NCBI RefSeq assembly: GCF_008086045.1 | Contig: NZ_VSEY01000039.1 | Span: forward strand, 1-64,000 | Reading direction: 5' to 3' | DNA: 64,000 bases | Source of the DNA: Nonomuraea sp. PA05 | GTDB lineage: Bacteria; Actinomycetota; Actinomycetes; Streptosporangiales; Streptosporangiaceae | Shown here: positions 51,584 through 61,447 of the stretch, piece after piece | Position numbering within the stretch: the first letter of the stretch is position 1 | How the letters are laid out: the number at the start of each line of letters is the position of its first letter | Translations under genes and position numbers: made by a program | The notes under the pieces: generated by a model | What the model saw: the letters and a program-made list of their open reading frames with translations, nothing else | Databases searched by the model: none | Told to the model about the DNA's origin: nothing

Positions 51584-53032
51584 ATGAACACCATCCACGA
51601 AGCCGGTTGCTTAGTCGCCGGGCAGTGGCTGACCGAAGGCCCGCATGCCGAACGCATCGGCCCCTACCTCCGCGAGCCCGTCAGCAGGGCCCGCACCGCT
51701 CAACCCGAGGACGTCGCCGCGGCCCTGGACCACGCCCGGCGCTCCGCCAGGCGGGTCGCCCGGCTGGCGCCCGCCACCAGGGCCGACATCCTGGAGCGGG
51801 CCGCCGCCGCGGTCACCGCGCAGGGCGACAGGCTGGCCCGGCTGCTGGCGCTGGAGCTGGGCAAGCCGCTCAAGGACGGGCGCGGCGAGGTGCTGCGCGT
51901 CGCCGACACGCTGTCCGTCGCCGCCGCCGAGGCCCGCATGATCGGCGGTGAGGTGCTGCCGGTGGCGGGCTGGGGCCGGGGCGTCGGCAACACCGCGATC
52001 ACCCAGCGCGCCCCGGCCGGCCCCGTGCTGGCGATCACGCCGTTCAACGCGCCCGCCAACCTCCTCGCCCACAAGCTCGCCGCCTCCTTCGCGGCGGGCA
52101 ACCCCACGATCGTCAAGCCGCCGCCGCAGGCGCCCGCCGTCTCCACCGCCCTGGTGGAGCTGCTGCTGGAGGCCGGGATGCCGGTGGAGGCCGTACAGGT
52201 CCTGCACGGGGGCGGCGACGTGGGCGCGCGGCTGTGCGCCGCGCCGGAGATCGCCGTCGTCAGCTTCACCGGCGGCGTCGCGGCCGGTCACGCCGTCGCC
52301 CACGCCGCCGGGCCGAAGCGGGTGATGCTGGAGCTCGGCGGCAACGCCGCCACCATCGTCTGCGAGGACGCCGGCATCGCCGAGGCCGCGCTGGCGTGCG
52401 CGCGCACCGGCTACAGCAACTCCGGGCAGAGCTGCATCTCGGTGCAGCGCGTCTACGTGCACCGCAGCCGCTTCGAGGAGTTCGCCGAGGAGCTGACCGC
52501 GCAGGTGAAGGGCCTGGCCGTGGGCGACCCGCTCGACCCGGGCACCGACGTGGGCTCCATGGTGGACGACGACGCGGCCGAGCGGGTGGTCCGCTGGACG
52601 GCCGAGGCCGCCGCCCAGGGCGCCCGGGTGACGGCCGGCGGCACCCGCGACGGCTCGGTGATGGCGCCGACCGTCGTCGTCGCCCCGCCCGCCGAGGCGA
52701 AGGTGGTGCGCGAGGAGGTGTTCGGAGCGCTGGTGGCCGTGCTCCCCTACGACGGCTTCGACGAGGTGATCGAGGAGTGCAACCGCAGCTCGTACGGGCT
52801 GCAGGCCGGGCTGTTCACCCACGACGTGCGCCGCATCGTCACCGCCTGGCGGGAGCTGGAGGTCGGCGGCCTGATCGTGAACGGCTCGTCCAACTTCCGC
52901 CTCGACCACGTGCCGTTCGGCGGCGTGAAGGACTCCGGCATCGGCCGCGAGTCGCCGCGCTGGATGATCGAGGACTTCACCGTGACCAAGACCCTCATGC
53001 TCAAGGGCCTGACCATCTGGGGAGACGAGTGA
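51584..53032 (+). CDS. NAD(P)-dependent aldehyde dehydrogenase
   Basis: A 482-aa ALDH-superfamily enzyme with general base Glu250 (VMLELGGN) and nucleophile Cys284 (NSGQSCISVQR), the cofactor-site ITPFNAPANLLAHKLAAS, and IVNGSSNFRLDHVPFGGVKD. It oxidises an aldehyde to acid. ATG at 51584 has GGGAG nearby. It is first in an operon with a TPP enzyme (GTGA overlap), so the TPP enzyme may produce or consume the aldehyde. Confidence 0.94.
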   Translation: MNTIHEAGCLVAGQWLTEGPHAERIGPYLREPVSRARTAQPEDVAAALDHARRSARRVARLAPATRADILERAAAAVTAQGDRLARLLALELGKPLKDGRGEVLRVADTLSVAAAEARMIGGEVLPVAGWGRGVGNTAITQRAPAGPVLAITPFNAPANLLAHKLAASFAAGNPTIVKPPPQAPAVSTALVELLLEAGMPVEAVQVLHGGGDVGARLCAAPEIAVVSFTGGVAAGHAVAHAAGPKRVMLELGGNAATIVCEDAGIAEAALACARTGYSNSGQSCISVQRVYVHRSRFEEFAEELTAQVKGLAVGDPLDPGTDVGSMVDDDAAERVVRWTAEAAAQGARVTAGGTRDGSVMAPTVVVAPPAEAKVVREEVFGALVAVLPYDGFDEVIEECNRSSYGLQAGLFTHDVRRIVTAWRELEVGGLIVNGSSNFRLDHVPFGGVKDSGIGRESPRWMIEDFTVTKTLMLKGLTIWGDE

Positions 53033-54744
53033 CCACCACAGCCGCCCACGCGCTCGTCGCGCAACTGGAGGAGCTGGGCGTCGAGTACGTCTTCGGCACC
53101 TGCGGCCACACCAACATCGCCGTCCTGGACGCGCTGGCCGACAGCTCCGTCCGGTTCGTCATCGCCCGCCACGAGCAGGCCGCCGCACACGCCGCCGACG
53201 GCTACGCCCGCGCCTCCGGCAAGCCCGGCGTGCTGCTCGTGCACGTCGGGCCCGGCCTGACCAACGCCGCGACCGGCGTCATGACGGCCGCGCTGGACTC
53301 GGTGCCGCTGGTGGTGATCTCCGGCGACATCCCGTCGTACTACCACGGGCGGCATCCGCACCAGGAGATCAACCTGCACGCCGACGACGACCAGGCGAGC
53401 GTGTTCCGGCCGTTCGTCAAGCGGGCCTGGAACGTGCACCGGGCACAGGACCTGGGCCGCTTCGTCGAGCGCGCCTTCTTCACGGCCACCTCGGGCCGTC
53501 CCGGCGCGGTGCTGGTCAACGTGCCGATGGACGTCTTCTCCCGGCCCGCCGCGCCGTACCCGCCGATCAGCCACGTGGCGCGGCCCGGCCTGCCGCAGGA
53601 AACCGCGAAGCTGATCGCCGCGAAGCTGGCCGGCGCCGAACGCCCGCTGATCTACGTGGGCGGCGGCCTGCGCGAGGATCCGGGGCCGCTGATCCGGCTG
53701 GCCGAGCACCTCGACATCCCGATCGCGCACTCGCTGATGGCCAAGGGCACGGTGCCCGACGCGCATCCGCTGGTCGTCGGGATGCCGGGCTTCTGGGGGC
53801 TGGAGCTCACCAACGCCTATGCCCGTGAGGCGGACGTGGTGCTGGCGCTGGCCACCCGGTTCGCCGAGACCGACGCCAGCTCCTGGGATCCCCGCTTCAC
53901 CTGGGACTTCTCCGGCAGCACGCTGATCCAGATCGACATCGACCCGGCCGAGATCGGCCGCAACTACCCGGCGGAGATCGGCGCCGTCGCCGACGTGCGG
54001 CTCGCGGTGGAGGCGATCGCGGACGCCGCCGCCTCGCACCCCGCCCGCTCCCGGCACGAGCTGCGCAAGCAGATCCTGGAGGCGCGGACGGAGCTGTTCG
54101 CGGCCAGCCGGGAGCGGGGCCGCAGCGAGGACTTCCCGCTGCGTCCCGAGCGGATCCTCGCGGACCTGCGGGACACCCTGCCGCCGGACACGATCCTGGT
54201 CACCGACGTGGGCTGGAACAAGAACGGCGTCGCCCAGTGCTACGAGCTGCCCGCCGAGGGCCGTTTCGTCACCCCCGGCGGGGCGTCCACGATGGGGTTC
54301 GGGCCGGCCGCCGCCGTCGGCGTGCAGCTCGCGCAGCCCGGCAGGACGGTGGTGGCGCTCATCGGCGACGGCGGGATGAGCGCGCAGCTGCCCGCCCTGC
54401 CGCTCGCGGTCGAGCAGGGCGCCCCCGTGGTGTTCGTGGTGATGAACAACCGGGCCCACGGCACGATCTCCGACCTGCAGTCGGCGCACTTCGGCCGCAG
54501 CCACGGCTGCGACTTCACCGACCCGGCGGGGCAGCCGTACAGCCCGGACTTCGCCGCGCTCGCCAGGGCGTGCGGCGCCGGCGGCCACACCGTCGCCGCG
54601 CCCGGCGACCTGGGCGCGGCGCTGCGCGAGGCGGTCGCGAACCGGCGGCCCGCCGTGATCGACGTGCCGATGGTGAACGAACCGGTGCCGACGCCGGGCC
54701 ACTGGAACATCAAGGACATCTACCAGGGTCTGTTCACCGACTGA
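53029..54744 (+). CDS. Thiamine diphosphate-dependent enzyme (acetolactate synthase-like)
   Basis: A 571-aa TPP enzyme of the acetolactate synthase/benzoylformate decarboxylase superfamily. The activating Glu49 lies in RHEQAAAHAADGYAR; the TPP-Mg motif is ALIGDGGMSAQLPALPLAVE with VVMNNRAHG downstream. The exact reaction (2-keto acid decarboxylase, carboligase or sulfoacetaldehyde-type lyase) cannot be told from these motifs. It overlaps the ALDH stop. A decarboxylase-ALDH relay would convert a 2-keto acid to a shorter acid. Confidence 0.9.
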   Translation: MTTTAAHALVAQLEELGVEYVFGTCGHTNIAVLDALADSSVRFVIARHEQAAAHAADGYARASGKPGVLLVHVGPGLTNAATGVMTAALDSVPLVVISGDIPSYYHGRHPHQEINLHADDDQASVFRPFVKRAWNVHRAQDLGRFVERAFFTATSGRPGAVLVNVPMDVFSRPAAPYPPISHVARPGLPQETAKLIAAKLAGAERPLIYVGGGLREDPGPLIRLAEHLDIPIAHSLMAKGTVPDAHPLVVGMPGFWGLELTNAYAREADVVLALATRFAETDASSWDPRFTWDFSGSTLIQIDIDPAEIGRNYPAEIGAVADVRLAVEAIADAAASHPARSRHELRKQILEARTELFAASRERGRSEDFPLRPERILADLRDTLPPDTILVTDVGWNKNGVAQCYELPAEGRFVTPGGASTMGFGPAAAVGVQLAQPGRTVVALIGDGGMSAQLPALPLAVEQGAPVVFVVMNNRAHGTISDLQSAHFGRSHGCDFTDPAGQPYSPDFAALARACGAGGHTVAAPGDLGAALREAVANRRPAVIDVPMVNEPVPTPGHWNIKDIYQGLFTD

Positions 54745-54854
54745 CCTGTCCGGGAAACCGTTGCACGTTCGAGATTCCCTCAGCGTTTCCCGTCGCTTAT
54801 AACGAACGTACTAGTCCGTGAATTAACTCTCACCCACCCCCCTAGAGGTGAACC

Positions 54855-55997
54855 GTGCGTTTCACGAGATTCTCCATCGCAGCCGCGGCCCTGATAGCGC
54901 TCGCCGCCTGCGCCCCGCCCGGCCAGCAGGCCGAGACCGGGGCCACCGCCACCGGCCCCATCAAGATCGCCAACGCCAACGCGCAGAGCGGCCAGCTCAG
55001 CTCGCTCGGCCAGTGGGAGCACAAGGGCGTCAAGCTCGCCATCGACGAGGCCAACAAGGCCGGCGGCATCAACGGCCGGCAGATCAAGCTCGACCTGTTC
55101 GACAGCCAGGGCGACCCCACCGTCGGCACCAACGTGGCCAGGAAGATCTCCGCCGAGGGCTACATCGCGATGCTCGGCACCGCCGAGAGCGCGGTCACCC
55201 TCGCCATGGCGCCCATTCTCAAGGACGCCAAGATCCCCAACATCACCTCGGGCCAGTCGCCCAAGCTGGCCGAGCTGGGCAGCCCGTTCCTCTTCCTCAA
55301 CGCGCCCACCAGCGTCACCTTCGACGAGACGCTCGCCAAGCACCTGGTGGACGACAAGGGCTACAAGAAGATCGCCCTGATCAGCAACAACGGCGCCTAC
55401 GGCTCCGGCGAGCACGACGCGTTCCTCAACTCGCTCAAGACCAGGAACGTCACCCCGTCCGCCGACGAGGTCGTCACCCCCGACCAGAAGGACTTCAACT
55501 CCAACCTCGCCAAGATCCGCGAGCAGAACCCCGAGGTGCTGTTCATCGGCGCCGAGGAGGTGCAGTCGGGGCTGATCGCCAAGCAGGCCCGCGAGCTCGG
55601 CATCAAGGCGATCTTCGCCGGTGGCGCCCCCGTCGGCACCGACGTCTACGCCGACACCGCCGGGCTGGAGAACGCCGAGGGCACCATCGTCAGCTCCCCC
55701 TACCTGAGCAACGACGCCACCCCCGAGATCAAGGCGTTCGCCGAGAAGTACAAGGCCGCCTACAACGAGGACGCCCGCATGCACGTCGCCAAGGCCTACG
55801 ACGGCGCGTCCATCCTCATCGAGGCGCTCAAGCAGACCAACGGCGAGGGCGGCCAGAAGCTCGCCGACGCCATCCGCGGCGTCAAGCGCGCCGGGCTGCT
55901 GGGGAACTACAACTACGACGCCAACGGCGTCGGCATCCACGAAACCAAGATCGGCCTGGTCAAGGACGGCAAGGTCGAGCCCGAGGCCGCGAGCTGA
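54855..55997 (+). CDS. Branched-chain-type ABC substrate-binding lipoprotein
   Basis: A 380-aa LivJ-family solute-binding protein with lipobox LAAC (Cys19). It has the Periplas_BP_6 fold (IKIANANAQSGQLSSLGQWE; VNKAGGING-type NKAGGINGRQIKLDLFD; LGTAESAVTLAMAPILKD). GTG at 54855 follows AGAGGTG. It heads a transporter operon just after the TPP-enzyme gene, so the ligand is likely the pathway substrate, perhaps a carboxylate or aromatic acid, and not necessarily an amino acid. Confidence 0.92.
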   Translation: MRFTRFSIAAAALIALAACAPPGQQAETGATATGPIKIANANAQSGQLSSLGQWEHKGVKLAIDEANKAGGINGRQIKLDLFDSQGDPTVGTNVARKISAEGYIAMLGTAESAVTLAMAPILKDAKIPNITSGQSPKLAELGSPFLFLNAPTSVTFDETLAKHLVDDKGYKKIALISNNGAYGSGEHDAFLNSLKTRNVTPSADEVVTPDQKDFNSNLAKIREQNPEVLFIGAEEVQSGLIAKQARELGIKAIFAGGAPVGTDVYADTAGLENAEGTIVSSPYLSNDATPEIKAFAEKYKAAYNEDARMHVAKAYDGASILIEALKQTNGEGGQKLADAIRGVKRAGLLGNYNYDANGVGIHETKIGLVKDGKVEPEAAS

Positions 55998-55998
55998 C

Positions 55999-56868
55999 GT
56001 GCAGGTCTTCCTTCAGACCCTGATCGGCGGGGTCACATTCGGAGCGGTGTACGCGCTGGTGGCGATGGGCTTCTCGATCGTCTACCGGACGATGGGCCTG
56101 GTCAACTTCGCCCACGGCAGCGTCGTCATGATCGGCGCGTACGCCGCCTCCACCTTCTACCTGGCCACCCAGCTCCCGTTCGCGGTCGCGATCGTCGTCG
56201 CCATCGCGGTCACGGGCCTGATCGGCCTGGTCATCGAGCGATTCCTGCGCCCGCTGGAGAACAAGGACTTCACGCTGATGCTGATCGGCACGATCGGCTT
56301 CGGCGCGGTGCTGGAGGCGGGCGCGGTCCTCATCTGGGGCGCGACCGGGCACGCCGTGCCGTCCCCGGTCGCGACGGGACCGCTCGACGTGGCCGGGATC
56401 CGCATCCCCACCTACAGCCTGCTGGTGATCGCGGTGGCCGCCGCCGCGACCGGCCTGCTGGCCCTGTTCCTGCAGCGCACCAAGCGGGGCGCGGCCATGC
56501 AGGCGGTCGCCATGGACCACCAGGCCGCCACCGCGGTCGGCATCCACGTCGGCCGCAGCAACGCGATGGCCTTCGCCATCGGCGCCGGCCTCGCCGCGCT
56601 GGCCGGCAGCCTGATCGGGCCCATGCTGTACGTGAACCCGACCATGGGCGGCACCCTCGGCATCAAGGGCTTCGCCGCGGCCATGCTCGGCGGCTTCGGC
56701 AGCATGCCCGGCGCGATCGTCGGCGGCCTGGCCTTCGGCCTGCTCGACGCGTTCGCCGCGGGCAACTTCCAGGAGTACTCCGAACTGGTCACGTTCCTGG
56801 TCTTCGCCGTCATCGTGATGATCCGCCCCACCGGCATCTTCGGAGAGGCAACGGTGAACCGAGCATGA
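55999..56868 (+). CDS. livH: Branched-chain-type ABC permease (LivH family)
   Basis: A 289-aa membrane permease with about eight transmembrane helices (GVTFGAVYALVAMGFSIVYR; VNFAHGSVVMIGAYAA; GFAAAMLGGFGSMPGAIVGG are LivH hallmarks). The start GTG follows the previous stop by one base. It forms the translocation pore with the LivM half of the next protein. Confidence 0.93.
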   Translation: MQVFLQTLIGGVTFGAVYALVAMGFSIVYRTMGLVNFAHGSVVMIGAYAASTFYLATQLPFAVAIVVAIAVTGLIGLVIERFLRPLENKDFTLMLIGTIGFGAVLEAGAVLIWGATGHAVPSPVATGPLDVAGIRIPTYSLLVIAVAAAATGLLALFLQRTKRGAAMQAVAMDHQAATAVGIHVGRSNAMAFAIGAGLAALAGSLIGPMLYVNPTMGGTLGIKGFAAAMLGGFGSMPGAIVGGLAFGLLDAFAAGNFQEYSELVTFLVFAVIVMIRPTGIFGEATVNRA

Positions 56869-58670
56869 AACGAGTGGCGCTCATCGCCATCGCCGCCGTC
56901 GCGGCCTGGCTGCTGCCCTACGGCCTGGGCGGCTACGCGATCCACGTCGCCGACGTCGCGATCATCTTCGCGATCCTGGCCATCGGGCTCGGCCTGACCA
57001 TGGGCGTGGCCGGGCAGATCAACCTGGCCCAGGTCGCGTTCTTCGGCGTCGGCGCGTACGCGGTGGCCATCCTGACCACGCAGGCGGGCCTCGGCTTCTG
57101 GACCGCCGCCGTGCTGGCCATCCTCACCGCCGTGGTGTTCGGCGTGCTGACCGGCATCCCGGCGCTGCGCATGCAGTCGCACTACCTGGGCATCGTCACG
57201 CTCGGGCTGGCGCTGGCGTTCACGAACTGGGTCACCAACTCCACGATCGCGGGACGCGCCGAGGGCATCAGCGACATCCCGGTGCCGCCGATGTTCGGCG
57301 TCGACCTGTCCAGCGGCTACCTGTTCTACTACGTGGAGCTGGTGGTCTTCGCGATCGCGCTGGCCTTCGCGCTGTTCGTCACGCACTCCCCGCTCGGCCG
57401 CCGCCTGCGCGCCATGCGGGACGACGACCTCGCGGCGGGCGCGCTCGGCGCGGAGATCCCGCTGCTGCGGATGACGGCGTTCGTGCTGTCCGGCCTGTAC
57501 GGCGGCCTGGCCGGCGTGCTGTACGCCGGGCTGATCCGCTTCGTCGCGCCCGAGACGTTCAACATCGCCAACATGTTCCTGCTGCTCGCCATGGTGATCA
57601 TCGGCGGGCGGAGCAGCATCCTGGGCTGCGTCGTCGGCGCGGTCGCGCTGTCGCTGGTCAGGGAGGCGCTGCTGGACGCCTCCGGCTACGCGCAGCTCGG
57701 CTACGGCCTGGTGGTCGTGCTGGTCGTGGTGTTCGCGCCGAAGGGGCTGGCGGGCCTGCCCGGGCAGATCCGCGCCCTGCTGCGCAGGCGGACCGGCGGC
57801 TCGCGGGCCCAGCTCGGCGCGTTCCTGCCGTACGAGCCCGCGCCGGCCGCCTCAGGGGAGGTGGCGCTGGACGTCAGGGAGGTGACCAAGCGGTTCAAGG
57901 GCCTGGTGGCGCTGGACAAGGTGTCGCTCACCGTGCCCACGGGCCAGATCCGCGGCGTCGTCGGGCCGAACGGCTCCGGCAAGACGACCCTGTTCAACGT
58001 GGTCAGCGGCTTCTACGACCCCACCGAGGGGTCGGTGGAGCTGGCCGGGCGCGGGGCGACGGGGCTGGCGCCGTACCGGCTGTCGCTGCGCGGGGTGGCC
58101 CGCACGTTCCAGAACCTGCGCCTGTTCGAGGACCTCAGCGTGCGCGAGAACCTGCTGCTGGGGCTGGACCGCACCCGCACCACCTGGATCTGGCGGTACG
58201 CGGTCCTGCCGTGGAAGGTGCTGGGCTACGAGCGCACGCTGCACCGGCGGACGGCGGAGCTCATCGAGCGTTTCGGGCTGAGCGAGGTCGCCGACGCCGA
58301 GCCGCGCTCGCTGCCGTACGGCATCCAGCGGCGCATCGAGCTGGCCCGCGCGATGGCCATGTCGCCGAGCCTGCTGCTGCTCGACGAGCCCGCCGCCGGG
58401 CTGAACGGCGAGGAGGTGCGCCAGCTCGCCGACATCGTCCGCTCCATCAGGGACTCCGGCGTCACCGTGATCATCATCGAGCACAACATGGGGCTGGTCA
58501 TGTCGCTGTGCGACCAGGTCACGGTGCTGTCCAGCGGCAGGGTGATCGCCGACGGCCCGCCGGCCGAGGTCGCCGTGCACCCGGACGTCGTCGCCGCCTA
58601 CCTCGGCGACTCGATGGCCGCGCCGACCGAGGAGACCGCAGAAGCCGCCGTCGAGGAGGCCACCAGATGA
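56865..58670 (+). CDS. Fused LivM permease-LivG ATPase
   Basis: A 601-aa fusion. Residues about 1-300 are a LivM-type permease (GLTMGVAGQINLAQVAFFGV; LRMQSHYLGIVTLGLALAF). Residues about 330-590 are a LivG-type ATPase with Walker A GPNGSGKTT near 368, the signature region RSLPYGIQRRIELARAMA, and Walker B LLLLDEPAAGLNGEE near 504. The ATG overlaps the livH stop (ATGA). The fusion is common in actinomycetes. Confidence 0.94.
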   Translation: MKRVALIAIAAVAAWLLPYGLGGYAIHVADVAIIFAILAIGLGLTMGVAGQINLAQVAFFGVGAYAVAILTTQAGLGFWTAAVLAILTAVVFGVLTGIPALRMQSHYLGIVTLGLALAFTNWVTNSTIAGRAEGISDIPVPPMFGVDLSSGYLFYYVELVVFAIALAFALFVTHSPLGRRLRAMRDDDLAAGALGAEIPLLRMTAFVLSGLYGGLAGVLYAGLIRFVAPETFNIANMFLLLAMVIIGGRSSILGCVVGAVALSLVREALLDASGYAQLGYGLVVVLVVVFAPKGLAGLPGQIRALLRRRTGGSRAQLGAFLPYEPAPAASGEVALDVREVTKRFKGLVALDKVSLTVPTGQIRGVVGPNGSGKTTLFNVVSGFYDPTEGSVELAGRGATGLAPYRLSLRGVARTFQNLRLFEDLSVRENLLLGLDRTRTTWIWRYAVLPWKVLGYERTLHRRTAELIERFGLSEVADAEPRSLPYGIQRRIELARAMAMSPSLLLLDEPAAGLNGEEVRQLADIVRSIRDSGVTVIIIEHNMGLVMSLCDQVTVLSSGRVIADGPPAEVAVHPDVVAAYLGDSMAAPTEETAEAAVEEATR

Positions 58671-59368
58671 GCACACTCAGCGTGGAAGGATTGTCGGTCC
58701 ACTACGGCGGCGTGCGCGCCGCCCACGACGTGTCCTTCACCGTCGAGCCGGGCCAGTCGCTCGGCATCATCGGCGCGAACGGGGCGGGCAAGACCTCCAC
58801 CCTCAAGGCCGTCATGGGCCTGGCCCCCCGCCAGGCCACCGCCATCCGGTTCGGCGAGCACGACCTGCTGCGCGCTCCCGCGCACACCCTGGTGCGGCAC
58901 GGCATCGGCTACGTCCCCGAGGGCAGGCACGTCTTCCCGGGGCTCACCGTGGAGAAGAACCTGCTGCTCGGCGCGTACACCAGCAGCTGGAAGCGCACCC
59001 CGATCGACGAGGTGTACGAGCTGTTCCCGGTGCTGGGCGAGATGCGCGGCCGGCTGGCCGGCGCGCTGTCCGGCGGGCAGCAGCAGATGCTGGCGGTCGG
59101 GCGGGCGATGATGTGCCGGCCCAAGGTGATGTTGCTGGACGAGCCGTCGATGGGGCTGTCGCCCAAGCTCGTCGGCGACATCGCCGCCGCGCTGAAGAAG
59201 CTCAACGCCGACGGCCTGGCCATATTGCTCGTCGAGCAGAACGCCAAGCTCACCTTCGACGTCACCACCACCTGCCTGGTCATGGAGAACGGCGAGATCG
59301 CCGCCAGCGGCACCTCGGCGGAGCTGAGCGACGACCCTCAGGTCCGGCGCATCTATCTGGGTTTGTGA
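58667..59368 (+). CDS. livF: Branched-chain-type ABC ATPase (LivF family)
   Basis: A 233-aa ATPase with Walker A GANGAGKTS (about 38), signature ALSGGQQQMLAVGRAMM (about 133) and Walker B VMLLDEPSMGLSP (about 154). ATG at 58667 overlaps the LivMG stop (ATGA). It completes the importer and is followed 12 bp later by a PQQ-type enzyme gene, which may share the transcript. Confidence 0.94.
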   Translation: MSTLSVEGLSVHYGGVRAAHDVSFTVEPGQSLGIIGANGAGKTSTLKAVMGLAPRQATAIRFGEHDLLRAPAHTLVRHGIGYVPEGRHVFPGLTVEKNLLLGAYTSSWKRTPIDEVYELFPVLGEMRGRLAGALSGGQQQMLAVGRAMMCRPKVMLLDEPSMGLSPKLVGDIAAALKKLNADGLAILLVEQNAKLTFDVTTTCLVMENGEIAASGTSAELSDDPQVRRIYLGL

Positions 59369-59380
59369 GAGAGGAAGGTC

Positions 59381-61447
59381 ATGGTCCGTCGCAGAGAGTT
59401 ACTCGCGGGCGCCGTCGCGGCCGTCGCGCTCGCCGGAGCGGGACAGAGCCCCGCCGTCGCCGCCACCGGGCGCGCCGACCGGAACTTCCCGAAGGTCGGC
59501 GGGAACCTGGCGAACCAGAACTACACCGCGCTGCGCGCCGTGCACCGCGGCAACGTGCGGCGGCTGCGGGCGGCGTGGACGAACCACATCGAGGGCGGGC
59601 TGATGGCGGGCAACAGCCAGAGCACCGCCGTGGCCGTGGACGGCGTCCTGTTCATCGAGTCGGCCCTGGGCAACGTCGTCGCCGTAGACGGCCGTACCGG
59701 CGCGACGATCTGGAAGTACGCGCAGACGCGCGGCGCGGTCACCCGCCGCGGCGTGGCGGTCGGCGCGGGCAAGGTCTTCACCTGCGCCAACGACAACTGG
59801 CTGATCGCCCTCGACCAGCGCACCGGCCAGGTCGTCTGGGAGCGGCAGCACAACGGGTACGGCAACCTGGAGAAGGTCGCCGTCACCTACCACGACGGCA
59901 TGCTCTACTGCGGCACCAACGACGGGCCGCGCGGCGCGGCGCTCGCCTTCGACGCGGCGACGGGCGACCTGGTGTGGCACTTCTGGGGCACGGCCGCCCC
60001 CGGCGAGGTCGGCGGCGGCACCTGGGAGGGCGACTCCTGGCAGGTCGGCGGCGCGACGCCGTGGATGCACTGCGCGATCGACGCGGAGCTGGGGCTGGTC
60101 TACTGGACGTTCGGCAACGCCAGGGGCAGCAAGTCGTCGCAGGACGGCTCCGAGCGCGGCGGCCAGAACCTGTTCGCCAACTCGATCGTCGCCATGGACC
60201 TGAAGACGGGCGCCTACCGGTGGCACTTCCAGTCCATCCACCACGACATCTGGGACATGGACAACGTCATGGCCCCGGTGCTGGTGGACGCCCGCATCCG
60301 CGGCCGGACCCGCAAGCTGGTCGTGTACGGCAGCAAGACCGGCATGTACTACATCCTCGACCGGGCCGACGGCTCGGCCCCGCTGGGCATCGACGAGCTG
60401 CCCGTCCCGCAGGAGCCGCGGCAGAAGACGTGGCCGACGCAGCCGTTCCCGCGCCAGGGCGGCTGGACCGAGCATCGGCCCGTGTGGCAGCCGCTCGGCA
60501 CCGAGGTGCCCGGCCTGCCGCACCGGGCGGTGCCCAACTACCGGATCGGGTCGCTGTACACGCCGCACTGGGACGAGCCGATCCTCACCATCCCCGGCCA
60601 CGGCGGCGGCGCCGACTGGAACCACCAGTCCTACAGCCACAGCACCCGCCTGGTCTACACCGGGTTCGGCTACGTGGCGGCGGCCCACTCGCTGACCGAG
60701 TCGTCGAACGGGCTGCGCCCGCCCGGCGAGTACATGACGGGCGGCGTGGTGGCCGTGGACCCCTCGACCAACCGGGTGCGCTGGAAGCGGAACCTGCCGT
60801 ACTCGCTGGCGCACGGCAACGGCATCCTCACCACCGCGTCCGACCTGCTGTTCATCGGCCAGCCCGACGGCAACCTGCTCTGCCTGGACGCCCGTGACGG
60901 GCGCGAGCTGTGGCGCTGGCAGACGGGGGCCGCGGTCAGCAGCAGCCCCATCTCCTACGAGATCGACGGCGAGCAGTACCTCGCGGTCTACGCCGGCGGC
61001 ACCGGCATCCCGTACGGGAACTCGGCGCCGCGCGGCGACCACCTGTGGGCGTTCAAGCTCGGCGGCTCCGTGCCGCCCGCCGCCACGCCGCCCCCGCCCG
61101 TGGTGCGCCGCCCGGTGTCGGGCCAGCCGGTGGACGGCGCCGTCGTGAACAACACGGTGGTGCTGGCCCGCGTCTACGAGGGCGGGCAGGTCGGCGCGGT
61201 GGAGTCCACGGCGGTCAACGCCATGGCCCCCACCCACCTGCGGGTGCCGGTGGGCACCACGGTCACCTTCGTCAACCCCGCGGACAACGTCAACGTCCAC
61301 GGGGCCACCCAGTTCTTCGAGGGACTGTTCGACGTCAGGCTGAAGCCGGGCGAGTCGTTCCAGTACACCTTCACCGAGCCGGGCGAGTACTTCTTCAACG
61401 ACTCCTACAGCCCGCGGCCCACCGGCAAGATCGAGGTCACGGGCTGA
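59381..61447 (+). CDS. PQQ-type beta-propeller dehydrogenase with degenerate cupredoxin domain, copy 2
   Basis: A 688-aa paralogue of the protein at 46584 with the same architecture. It has an RRRELLAG Tat-like signal, eight-bladed quinoprotein propeller (WHFQSIHHDIWDMDNVMAP; YSLAHGNGILTTASDLLFIG) and a C-terminal plastocyanin-like domain (VPVGTTVTFVNPADNVNVHG; GEYFFNDSYSPRPTG) missing the Cys, His and Met copper ligands. GAGAGGAAGG supports the ATG. Its link to the Liv-type transporter suggests periplasm-side oxidation of the transported compound or a precursor. Confidence 0.88.
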   Translation: MVRRRELLAGAVAAVALAGAGQSPAVAATGRADRNFPKVGGNLANQNYTALRAVHRGNVRRLRAAWTNHIEGGLMAGNSQSTAVAVDGVLFIESALGNVVAVDGRTGATIWKYAQTRGAVTRRGVAVGAGKVFTCANDNWLIALDQRTGQVVWERQHNGYGNLEKVAVTYHDGMLYCGTNDGPRGAALAFDAATGDLVWHFWGTAAPGEVGGGTWEGDSWQVGGATPWMHCAIDAELGLVYWTFGNARGSKSSQDGSERGGQNLFANSIVAMDLKTGAYRWHFQSIHHDIWDMDNVMAPVLVDARIRGRTRKLVVYGSKTGMYYILDRADGSAPLGIDELPVPQEPRQKTWPTQPFPRQGGWTEHRPVWQPLGTEVPGLPHRAVPNYRIGSLYTPHWDEPILTIPGHGGGADWNHQSYSHSTRLVYTGFGYVAAAHSLTESSNGLRPPGEYMTGGVVAVDPSTNRVRWKRNLPYSLAHGNGILTTASDLLFIGQPDGNLLCLDARDGRELWRWQTGAAVSSSPISYEIDGEQYLAVYAGGTGIPYGNSAPRGDHLWAFKLGGSVPPAATPPPPVVRRPVSGQPVDGAVVNNTVVLARVYEGGQVGAVESTAVNAMAPTHLRVPVGTTVTFVNPADNVNVHGATQFFEGLFDVRLKPGESFQYTFTEPGEYFFNDSYSPRPTGKIEVTG

